A DNA stretch of 26,892 nt from contig CALFPO010000003.1 of the NCBI GenBank assembly GCA_937919165.1, positions 1-26,892 on the forward strand, in the 5' to 3' direction. This DNA is from an uncultured Bacillota bacterium. Lineage in GTDB: Bacteria; Bacillota_I; Bacilli_A; Erysipelotrichales; Erysipelotrichaceae. This document shows positions 7,601-14,422 of the stretch, piece after piece. Numbering within the stretch: the first letter of the stretch is position 1; every line of letters begins with the position of its first letter. The notes below the pieces were generated by a model. It ran no database searches and was not told the origin of the DNA. It saw only the letters and a program-made list of their open reading frames with translations. Made by a program: the position numbers and the translations under genes.

Positions 7601-9034
7601 ATCGTACTTCTCATCCGCAAGCCTATTGAGGTCTTCAATGACCTTATCTATCGATGCATATTCATCGCTACTTTGGATAATCTCAACAATCTCTACGTAG
7701 TCTTCGATAAACTCATCGAGATTTTCATCATAGTATCCGGAATTTAGCTTCTCGAAAAGCGTATCAAGAAGCTGCAATGTCAAATAATCGTCTGGAAGTT
7801 CCTCTTTGATGATATCGCGATACATATCAAAGAGACGATGGAGCGTCAAAAGGGATTCCTTGAGGTTTTCCCTATATCCATCGATGAAGATAATGTCATC
7901 GAGCACCTGACATGAAATGTCATAAGTGCGCTGAATGGCTTCAAGTTCCTTTTCGCTTAAGCTGATCTTTGCTTCATTGGAGCTGATTTCTGATCTTCCG
8001 GCATTGATCTCTTCCTGCTTATTGTCAAGAAGAATCCTTGTGTCTTCAAGCCGCTTCTTGTTGCTTGCAAGAAGTTCGGCGCTTTCATCCAGCTTATCTT
8101 CTGCATCCTTTACCTGCTTTTCGCCTTCATCTATCTTTTCCTGGATGCTTCCTTCCATGTTGCTTACGGCATCCAACACTTCCTTGTTGCGCTTGTCGGT
8201 ATAGGCTGTAGCTATCGGCTGAATCCTATCGATGATGGCATCGCTGTTCAGGTTGTATTCATCGGTAAGCGATACATAGTCATCAAGCTTGCTATTTCTT
8301 ACGGCTACATGCGAATATCCACCAAAGGCATCTTTGTCGAATGATGATTCATCCACATACATGATGCAGTCGTTAGGAACGGATGTAGCCTGCGAAACGC
8401 CATAGGTTACGTTGTACTGATTTATGAACTGTGGAGTCTCAATCAAAGCAGTTACCCTGTATCTGTCGCACGCCAAAGCCTTGATGCCATCAGGTGTAGC
8501 CTTATCGTTTTTCAGACCATCAAGGTCTTCATTGAGAAGATTGGCTATGGCGTGGGCATTGCCATCGTCATCATGCTCAAAGACGATCTCATCGCCGATC
8601 TTTATGTTGTGATTGTCCGCAAAGAACTTCTGTACAGCAATCTCGCCCTTCTTGCTTGGAAGCATGCCCTCTATCGCGGTTGGAATATTTATCCTGTCAG
8701 TCAGGCTTATCACTCTTGCCTGATAGATGAAATCATCATATCTGAACAGTTCCTCAGCCGAGTAGTATCCCTCGGCGTCGCTTACATCATCTGCCCTTCC
8801 TATCTCCTTCACGAAATCTTCCGTAAAGCCATAAGGATAGATGATCTCTGCATTATACATATTGCCGTCATTGACGGTCTTGTCTACCATTCTTGAGAAA
8901 GTGGTCGTTGACCAGTTGATGCCCAAGAATATGGCTGTCGCAAGCGCAACAAAGACAGCTATCGAAACAAACGATACGAATGTCTTCTTGATGTTCTTGA
9001 ACAGTTCGATTCTCTGAGTCTTCTTCATAATCAC
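4607..9034 (-). CDS. FtsX/MacB-type ABC permease with very large coiled-coil ectodomain, 1475 residues
   Basis: Membrane part of a MacB/FtsX-superfamily ABC system, which usually extrudes substrates or passes mechanical force across the membrane rather than importing. Layout: membrane helix about 20-40; MacB-like periplasmic-core-type ectodomain to about 290; coiled coil about 291-371; a mainly helical region to about 820; second coiled coil about 821-925; FtsX domain 1 with three helices (about 955-975, 998-1020, 1046-1066); helix about 1120-1142; second ectodomain; FtsX domain 2 with three helices (about 1337-1368, 1399-1420, 1437-1458). This is the usual two-fold permease, but the first ectodomain is enlarged to over 900 residues. 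The start is GTG 9034, overlapping the TGA of the ATPase gene (GTGA), with GAGGA upstream; ATG 9028 is the alternative. The substrate is unknown. Confidence 0.9.
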   Translation of the reverse strand: MIMKKTQRIELFKNIKKTFVSFVSIAVFVALATAIFLGINWSTTTFSRMVDKTVNDGNMYNAEIIYPYGFTEDFVKEIGRADDVSDAEGYYSAEELFRYDDFIYQARVISLTDRINIPTAIEGMLPSKKGEIAVQKFFADNHNIKIGDEIVFEHDDDGNAHAIANLLNEDLDGLKNDKATPDGIKALACDRYRVTALIETPQFINQYNVTYGVSQATSVPNDCIMYVDESSFDKDAFGGYSHVAVRNSKLDDYVSLTDEYNLNSDAIIDRIQPIATAYTDKRNKEVLDAVSNMEGSIQEKIDEGEKQVKDAEDKLDESAELLASNKKRLEDTRILLDNKQEEINAGRSEISSNEAKISLSEKELEAIQRTYDISCQVLDDIIFIDGYRENLKESLLTLHRLFDMYRDIIKEELPDDYLTLQLLDTLFEKLNSGYYDENLDEFIEDYVEIVEIIQSSDEYASIDKVIEDLNRLADEKYDIKLMIEAFEKIDEWYTNGTKNPEAILAAYKNLKASTYDEIAANPLIGTINSMTNIPGEGIKPLSNLVILILTDPDAPADPQSVSDLSPVIKKNLESYGSTTATYNYLKTGAVQTAIENYRATASGGYDDPVIQQCKQAEDYVSLAYNIMEMASQCENPIAIAASVSLLSAMYDEYEDPITAIVGDCSDFMAIINKINDIITDDEIENKTPSLTAGMLELQEYLGNSDSKVIIDDFLLELKKFYVDDSRTFEASIFRKLGNELKEWKDKLDTALELPPLLMAFYKIYKGTPMLEEMEDEIYKKVEEELINNNLPTAKEIVERIDEILDDGYEKFEDIAPDLEEMLDKLIEEIKLARDNLDDAERFLIEAWEKLKNAKQELKSAESAISDAQAQLDAAREEYNRALGALSAKEAELADAMVELDKGRKDVEDGKKKLAEYKDMVKEIETYDNAILGRNANAALASTLVPMKVMSKIKYTLSILFVIVGLFVCYSAISRIIFEDTKLVGTKKALGLSKREITLSYLLYALLAVIFGTILGNILAVCVLEPIISSALSANFILTNKQFYFNFKDALLFFLFELAASLLFAYLACRNTLSKRTVDLLNGNSQLKVKGQFFEKLPFWNRLPLFTRTVVINFFNDRKRVFATIVGISGCCSLLVCALLVFFNLYGTYDYQMENITKFDTVVYLNANEDNALENVKRKLDINNIESAPAFFSNIYYKKDDGSIINGTVYAYDDETFRDFFGVTKDGKAIDKISDGIWINSVFAETNGLKAGDRIKTIDVKGNEKVVEIGGVFDYYLLKIQGVMNASTYEKVFGESYHDNMLTFNRGDNSIKDLFNILDGTKGFSSVYDAQKEANDLYDALISVLIIIVIAYFAISFVLAFIVLLNLYTMYVSEKKNEMLVMMINGYSRKDAKRYVYQDSIFLTIIGIIIGSLLGVVVGLLTINALNVDYIALLSRINVGTFLIAGAITAALSLVNCGIALRKVSKFKLTNINTQQ

Positions 9035-10248
9035 CAGACAAGTTCCTCAGCATGCAATGGATGCTTATTTATCTTCACTTCGTGCATCTGGCCATTCCTG
9101 AATCTGATGACACGGTCTGCCATCTTGGCGATCTCTTCGTTATGGGTGACCATGATCAGGGTGGTACCGGTCTTCTTGATGTTCTCCAATGCCTTCAGGA
9201 TGACGATGCTGGTCTCATAGTCAAGGGCAGCGGTAGGCTCATCAGCCATGATGATCTTTGGCTTCTTGACCAAAGCTCTGGCGATGGAGATTCGCTGCTG
9301 CTGTCCGCCTGACAGCTGGGATGGATAGCTTCCGCTCTTGGAATCCATGTTTACCTGTTCCAGAACATTCAGTGAATCATATGGGTCATCGATCAGTTCC
9401 GCAATCAGGTCAAGATTCTCCTTAGCGCTTAGATTAGGCATCAGATTGTAGCTCTGGAAGATGAAACCGATATTGTCTCTGCGATACGCAGTGAGTTCAT
9501 CTTCGCTAGCGTCGCTCATATCTTCGCCCATGAAGCTGAAGGTTCCTGATGTTGCCTTATCTAGACCGCCGATGATGTTGAGGAAAGTTGATTTGCCGCA
9601 TCCTGATTCGCCCAGAAGCACAACAAACTCTCCTTCATATATATTGACATTGACACCCTTAAGAACCTTGGATACAGTGTCACCATGCTCAAATTCTTTC
9701 TTGATGTCCTTGGCACTGATGATAACTCTTTGTTTCTTTGGCACCATCGAAAGATGCACATTCTCATCGATGCCTACTGCTATCAAGGTCGTAAGCATCT
9801 CAAAGACCTGCGCATCAGCCTCAGAGAAAGGCTTTCCGCCTTTAGCCTTCACAAACTGGACACAGCCCAGCTTGTCATATTTATTGGATAGAGGGACACA
9901 GACCATCGAACCGATAGCGACTCCCATGAAATCCTTGTCTGTCTCAGGGTCATCGCCTGGCTTATAGGAAAGATATCTCTCGCTTTTTTGCGAAGCATAG
10001 ACTCTTCCCACGCTTCCTACATTTCTTGGATGTTCCTTGTTGGTGAAATCGATAGGACATATCCAATAGTATGGATGCAGGATGCTGTCTCCTTTTACAT
10101 CTTCATACCAGACTACGGCATAATCGACATTGCATTCCTTGATGATTATGTTCAAGCTGCTCTGCAGTCCTTCTTCCAAGGTGCTTGATTTGGAGATGGC
10201 TGACTGGACCTGAGCGATTGTCTGATAATTCTGGAAATTCTCATTCAT
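9031..10248 (-). CDS. GAF domain-ABC ATPase fusion (MacB/LolD-type)
   Basis: A 405-residue ATPase for the permease encoded next. The N-terminal part (about 10-165) is a GAF-type small-molecule or signal-sensing fold, recognisable by the pattern VDYAVVWYED ... GSMVCVPL ... GCVQFVKA ... FSEADAQVFEML. The C-terminal part is a complete ABC nucleotide-binding domain: Walker A GESGCGKST, Q loop FIFQSYNL, signature LSGGQQQR, Walker B IIMADEPTA and switch His in MVTHNEE. ATG 10248 (MNENFQ) has GGGGGAA eight bases upstream; an in-frame ATG at 10275 sits seven bases after a TATAAT box and would be nearly leaderless. The stop overlaps the permease start. A GAF domain directly on the ATPase of this family is unusual and suggests that ATP hydrolysis is gated by a cytoplasmic ligand. 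Confidence 0.92.
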   Translation of the reverse strand: MNENFQNYQTIAQVQSAISKSSTLEEGLQSSLNIIIKECNVDYAVVWYEDVKGDSILHPYYWICPIDFTNKEHPRNVGSVGRVYASQKSERYLSYKPGDDPETDKDFMGVAIGSMVCVPLSNKYDKLGCVQFVKAKGGKPFSEADAQVFEMLTTLIAVGIDENVHLSMVPKKQRVIISAKDIKKEFEHGDTVSKVLKGVNVNIYEGEFVVLLGESGCGKSTFLNIIGGLDKATSGTFSFMGEDMSDASEDELTAYRRDNIGFIFQSYNLMPNLSAKENLDLIAELIDDPYDSLNVLEQVNMDSKSGSYPSQLSGGQQQRISIARALVKKPKIIMADEPTAALDYETSIVILKALENIKKTGTTLIMVTHNEEIAKMADRVIRFRNGQMHEVKINKHPLHAEELVW

Positions 10249-10282
10249 ATGGCGTTCCCCCAATATTAAAACCATTTATTTC

Positions 10283-10288
10283 ATTATA
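10283..10288 (-). promoter_or_regulatory. -10 box of the GAF-ABC operon
   Basis: TATAAT on the minus strand (10288-10283), seven bases before an in-frame ATG at 10275 and 34 before the preferred ATG at 10248. No convincing -35 hexamer is visible at 16-18 bases upstream. Confidence 0.45.
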
Positions 10289-10329
10289 ACGGAATAGAGC
10301 CAGTAATTTGAGGAGAAAATGCGATAGAA

Positions 10330-10349
10330 AAGGCATCTTGCGATGCCTT
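10330..10349 (-). terminator. Terminator of the opp operon
   Basis: On the minus strand AAGGCATC-GCAA-GATGCCTT (8-bp stem, 4-base loop) is followed by TTCTATCGCATTTT. It lies seven bases after the oppF stop codon and just upstream of the GAF-ABC promoter. Confidence 0.8.
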
Positions 10350-10356
10350 GATGGTT

Positions 10357-11286
10357 CTATTTGCTGTTCCATCTTTCGAATTCCTCATCGGTCGCTAGGA
10401 CATAATGGGTTTCAGAAAGATTATGGATCTTGCCCAAGGTATAGTCTACCCCTTCCTTGTCCTTGTCATAGGTCAAAGCTACACGGCTTTTTTCGACGAT
10501 TGGATTTGGATGTGGAATGGCTGACAATAGCGATTTGGTGTATGGATGGATAGGATTCTCGAATATCTCATCGGTCGTGCCGGTCTCAACAATATGTCCC
10601 AGATGCATGACGCCTATCCTATCGCTGATGTACTTGACCATAGAAAGGTCATGGGCAATGAAGAGATATGTTGTCTTCAGTTCATCCTGCAGATCTCTCA
10701 TCAGATTGACGACCTGAGCCTGAATGGATACATCCAAAGCCGATATGCATTCATCGGCGATGACAAGCTTAGGATTCATGATCAATGCTCTAGCGATACC
10801 GACTCTCTGTCTTTGACCACCAGACAGCTGATGAGGGAAACGGGTTGCCTGTTCTCTAGACAGGCCAACCTTATCCAATATCTCATAGACCTTCTCATCT
10901 ATTTCGCTTGGCTTGCAGATATGGTGAATCTCTAGACCTTGAGCGATTATCTCCTTGACCTTCTTGCGTGGATTGAGACAAGCCATTGGGTCCTGGAAGA
11001 TCATCTGCATATTGGTTCTGAGATAGGCCATATCCTCCTTGGACATCTTCTTGGATATGTCTCTGCCATCGAAGATGATAGTTCCTTCGGTTGGATCATA
11101 CAGACGAATGATCGAACGTCCGGTTGTCGACTTTCCGGAACCGGATTCACCGACCAGACCATAGGTTTCACCCTCATAGATGTCGAAGCTTATGCCATCG
11201 ACAGCCTTGGTGGTGAAATTCTTGGAGATCTTGAAATACTGCTTTAGATTCTCTACATGAAGCAGGGGCTTTCTTTCAGTCATCAT
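10357..11286 (-). CDS. oppF: Oligopeptide ABC transporter ATPase OppF
   Basis: A 309-residue nucleotide-binding subunit of the peptide importer, peripheral on the inner face of the membrane. It has Walker A GESGSGKST, Q loop MIFQDPMACLNPR, signature LSGGQRQR, Walker B LVIADE, switch His in IAHDLS and the OppD/F C-terminal extension with HPYTKSLLSAIPHPNP. Length is normal for OppF. ATG 11286 overlaps the oppD stop codon (ATGA), giving translational coupling; a second ATG follows immediately at 11283. It is the last gene of oppABCDF and is followed by a terminator. No sign of damage. Confidence 0.96.
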   Translation of the reverse strand: MMTERKPLLHVENLKQYFKISKNFTTKAVDGISFDIYEGETYGLVGESGSGKSTTGRSIIRLYDPTEGTIIFDGRDISKKMSKEDMAYLRTNMQMIFQDPMACLNPRKKVKEIIAQGLEIHHICKPSEIDEKVYEILDKVGLSREQATRFPHQLSGGQRQRVGIARALIMNPKLVIADECISALDVSIQAQVVNLMRDLQDELKTTYLFIAHDLSMVKYISDRIGVMHLGHIVETGTTDEIFENPIHPYTKSLLSAIPHPNPIVEKSRVALTYDKDKEGVDYTLGKIHNLSETHYVLATDEEFERWNSK

Positions 11287-12377
11287 ATCTTTGCCTCCTT
11301 CCTCATCTTCTCTAATTTCTGTTTCAGTTCCTTAGGCAATTCGACCTTTGGAGCATTTGGATTGCATAGCCATGAGGCTACCCTATGCTGGCCACCCACA
11401 TCATACATTGGCGGTTCCTCACGATAGTCGATATTGAGAGCATATGGGTTACGTGGCGCAAAGGCATCGCCAGGTACCTTCTCCATCAGGTTAGGAGGTG
11501 TACCAGGAATGGCGTACAGTCTTTGCGAATCGGTATCGGTATCAGGCATTGATGCCAACAAACCCCAGGTATATGGGTGCCTTGGATCGTAGAAGACTTC
11601 GTTGATCGAACCCTTCTCGACAATTCTTCCGGCATACATTACAGCTACATAATCTGCAACCTTGGCAACCACACCAAGGTCATGGGTGATGTAGATAACG
11701 GAAATGTTCTTCTTTATCTGGATGTCCTTGATGAGCTCCAGAATCTTGGCCTGGATCGTTACGTCCAATGCCGTCGTTGGCTCATCGCAGATCAGTATAT
11801 CAGGGTCACATGCCAAGGCAATGGCAATGACGACTCTCTGTCTCATGCCTCCGGAAAGCTCATGAGGGTATTCCTTGAAACGCTTGTCAGGATTGTCGAT
11901 TCCGACATCGTTCAATAGTTCAATGGTTCTCTGCTTGGCTTCAGCCTTGCTGATCTTGAAGTGCTCTAGCATCGGTTCCATGATCTGCTTGCCGATCGTC
12001 ATGGTCGGATCAAGGGAAGTCATCGGATCCTGGAAAACCATTGCAATCTTCTTGCCGCAGAACTTGTAGCGGATATCCTTCTGGGACATCTTGACCAGAT
12101 CGGCTTCCTGTTCGACGCCATTTTCATCCTTATATCTATAGATGATGGAACCAGAATCGATCGAACCATTGGAATCCAGAATGCCCATGATGGTCTTGAC
12201 GGTAACAGACTTGCCAGAACCTGACTCGCCTACGATAGCGATTGTCTCGCCTCTGAAAAGGTCCAGCCTGACGCCACGGATGGCATTGACTCTGCCATAG
12301 GCTGTCTGGAAGGAGATATTCAGATCTCTTATGTATAGGACTCTATCCTTTTTGTCTCTTTTGATTGTCTCTGTCAT
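11283..12377 (-). CDS. oppD: Oligopeptide ABC transporter ATPase OppD
   Basis: A 364-residue partner of OppF; the two form the heterodimeric motor that drives peptide import. It has Walker A GESGSGKSV, Q loop MVFQDPMTSLDPT, signature LSGGMRQR, Walker B ILICDEPTTALD, switch His in YITHDLG, and the C-terminal OppD/F domain including HPYTWGLLASMPDTD and the LMEKVPGDAFAPRNPYA stretch. The Cys motif usual at the end of many OppD proteins is reduced to a single LCNP. ATG 12377 has TAGGAGG upstream and lies nine bases after the oppC stop. Length and motifs are complete. Confidence 0.96.
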   Translation of the reverse strand: MTETIKRDKKDRVLYIRDLNISFQTAYGRVNAIRGVRLDLFRGETIAIVGESGSGKSVTVKTIMGILDSNGSIDSGSIIYRYKDENGVEQEADLVKMSQKDIRYKFCGKKIAMVFQDPMTSLDPTMTIGKQIMEPMLEHFKISKAEAKQRTIELLNDVGIDNPDKRFKEYPHELSGGMRQRVVIAIALACDPDILICDEPTTALDVTIQAKILELIKDIQIKKNISVIYITHDLGVVAKVADYVAVMYAGRIVEKGSINEVFYDPRHPYTWGLLASMPDTDTDSQRLYAIPGTPPNLMEKVPGDAFAPRNPYALNIDYREEPPMYDVGGQHRVASWLCNPNAPKVELPKELKQKLEKMRKEAKI

Positions 12378-12386
12378 GATAGCCTC

Positions 12387-13402
12387 CTACTTATTCAGCA
12401 TCTTAGGGTCGAATGCATCCCTAAGGCCATCGGCAAACAGGTTGAAGCTAAGCATCAGAATAGCCATAACCAATACCGGAATTATCAAGATATGAGGGAA
12501 TGTCGTCATTGACTTGTAGCCATCGGAAACAAGCGAACCAAGCGAGGCCATAGGCGCAGGAACACCTAAGCCAAGAAACGACAGATAGGCTTCCAGGAAG
12601 ATGGCGTTAGGAATCGAGAACATGGATGTTACGATTACCTGGCCAAAGATATTTGGAAGGATCTCCCTGAATATCAAGGTGAACTTGTTGGCGCCAAGAG
12701 TTCTGGCAGCCAGGACGTATTCCTGTTCCTTCACTTTCAGAACCTGAGCTCTGGCGATTCTTTCCATGCCGATCCAGCCTGTAAGCATCAGCGCAAAGAT
12801 AATTGATGCGATGCCTTGAGGAAGCACCATGCCAAGCAAGGTAACGATGTCGGAATGCCATTGATGATCTCAGCGAATCTCTGCATGAAGTTATCGACCT
12901 TGCCGCCGAAGAAGCCGGACACAAGTCCATATACCATACCGATGACTACATCGATCAAGACAGCAGCCAAGGCAATAATCAGACTGACACGGCATCCAGA
13001 CCAGACTCTGGTCCAGATGTCTCTTCCTTGCGTATCGGTTCCAAACCAGTAGCAGACATCTCCAACTTCCTGAAGCTTGTAGAGATCCTTGCCGTTGTAT
13101 GTTCCATCGGCGATGCCGATCTTCCAAAGTCCAGGAATCTTTGGCGTCAGACACTCCTGTCCTGGATGAATCTGCTTGAACGTGAATTCATTCATGCTTG
13201 GTCCAATGATGGCCATGATGATGATGACTACGATAATGATGCCGCCCGCAATGGCGCCCTTGTTCTTGCGGAAATTGTTCCAGACATCCTTTGCATAGGT
13301 TGTCGCCTTATAGTTTCTGTCTATCAGTTTTTCGCCTTCGGAGTGGGCAAAACCGAAATCATCATGATGGAATTCATGATCGCGGTAATCTTTTTCTGCC
13401 AT
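12387..13402 (-). pseudogene. oppC: Peptide permease OppC, broken by a frameshift
   Basis: OppC normally forms the transmembrane channel with OppB. The reading frame starts at ATG 13402 (MAEKDYRDHEF), with AAGGAGGAG upstream, and covers the N-terminal helix (KGAIAGGIIIVVIIIMAIIG), the GTDTQGRDIWTRVWSG signature and helices up to EIINGIP. It then enters the wrong frame near 12843-12851 and stops at 12788. The second half continues in another frame: VTLLGMVLPQGIASII, the LTGWIGMERIARAQ stretch, the coupling-helix loop EYVLAARTLGAN and the C terminus at 12387. Both halves are conserved, so the event is recent or a sequence error. One missing base restores the frame; four or seven would also fit the usual spacing. 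If real, the operon lacks an intact OppC. Confidence 0.85.
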
Positions 13403-13403
13403 A

Positions 13404-14339
13404 TTACTTCTCCTCCTTGCTGATTCTGATACGTGGATCGACGACGCCATAGAGTATATCGACAATAAGCATCGTCACGATATACATCAACGAGTATACG
13501 AAAGCACAGGCAATGGTGATATTGTAGTCATTCTCCTGAATGGCTGTGATCATCAGCTTGCCGATGCCAGGAATGCCGAAGATCTTCTCGATGACGCTTG
13601 AACCTGTAAGCAGGTTTACAAGAATTGGTCCCATGACCGTAATGACTGGGATCAAGGTATTTCTCAGAACATGTCTGATTATGAGTTTCCAGTTCTTGAT
13701 GCCCTTTGATTCAGCCAAAAGGATATAGTCCGAATTCATGACATCAATCATCTCTGATCTTGTGAATCTGGCAATATTGGCTGTTGGTGAAACCGACAAC
13801 GCAATTGCCGGCAAGATCAGTGAAACAAAGGAATTGTCGGTATTGTAAAGAATAGGCAGCCAGCCAAGCTTGAAGGCTACGAAATAGCATAGAAGCAAGG
13901 CTACCACATATGAAGGAACGCTCACGCCGATGACAGAAATCACTGAACACAGGTTGTCGATCCAGGTATTGTGGTTCAAGGCTGACAATATGCCAAGTAT
14001 CAGTCCGAATATTGTTCCTAAGAACATAGCCATAGCACCTACAGCAATCGATATTCCCAAACGTCCTTTGATCATATCGGAAATAGGCGCATTCTTGTTT
14101 ATGGAATATGACACGCCCAGATCGCCTTTGAGCATATTCTTTACATATAGGAAGAACCTTACAAAGACCGGCTTGTCCAATCCATATTTGGCATAAAGCA
14201 AAGCCTTCTGGGCTTCGGTTAATTTTTCATCATTAAAGGGCGAACCAGGCATAAGGTCCATCAGTATGAACAGCACCAGCAGAATCACGAACAACGTTGC
14301 CAGTGATGTCAATATCCTTTTCAAAACATACTTCTTCAT
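13404..14339 (-). CDS. oppB: Oligopeptide ABC transporter permease OppB
   Basis: A 311-residue integral membrane subunit of the peptide importer. It has six predicted helices: the first at about 8-28 (SLATLFVILLVLFILMDLM), the periplasmic loop LTEAQKALLYAKYGLDKPV, then the transport core, with the coupling-helix motif SDYILLAESKGIKNWKLIIRH (the family's EAA loop) at about 205-225, and the C-terminal YGVVDPRIRIS typical of OppB/DppB. The start has AAAGGAGG six bases upstream. Its stop is one base from the oppC start, so the two are coupled. It is separated from oppA by a hairpin. Complete and of normal length. Confidence 0.96.
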   Translation of the reverse strand: MKKYVLKRILTSLATLFVILLVLFILMDLMPGSPFNDEKLTEAQKALLYAKYGLDKPVFVRFFLYVKNMLKGDLGVSYSINKNAPISDMIKGRLGISIAVGAMAMFLGTIFGLILGILSALNHNTWIDNLCSVISVIGVSVPSYVVALLLCYFVAFKLGWLPILYNTDNSFVSLILPAIALSVSPTANIARFTRSEMIDVMNSDYILLAESKGIKNWKLIIRHVLRNTLIPVITVMGPILVNLLTGSSVIEKIFGIPGIGKLMITAIQENDYNITIACAFVYSLMYIVTMLIVDILYGVVDPRIRISKEEK

Positions 14340-14363
14340 CGATACCTCCTTTAATAATCAAAA

Positions 14364-14394
14364 ATTAGAGCGATTAGAATCTAATCGCTCTAAT
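14364..14394 (-). terminator. Attenuator-type hairpin between oppA and oppB
   Basis: A perfect palindrome of 15-1-15 bases centred on A14379, followed on the minus strand by TTTTTGATTATT. It lies 28 bases after the oppA stop and before the oppB ribosome site. Such hairpins let most transcripts stop after the binding protein gene, and protect the 3' end, so OppA is made in excess of the membrane subunits. Confidence 0.8.
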
Positions 14395-14422
14395 AATGTG
14401 TCATAAATAATAATTCTTAATT

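Noticed and set aside
7358..7747. Plus-strand frames opposite the permease gene, such as 7358-7747, 6444-6746 and 7935-8204
   Set aside because: They are antisense shadows of a long, well-supported coding region and show the Ser/Leu-rich composition expected of such shadows.
14364..14394. Possible riboswitch or phage operator at the large palindrome
   Set aside because: A simple perfect hairpin with a T run after oppA is better explained as an attenuator/terminator.
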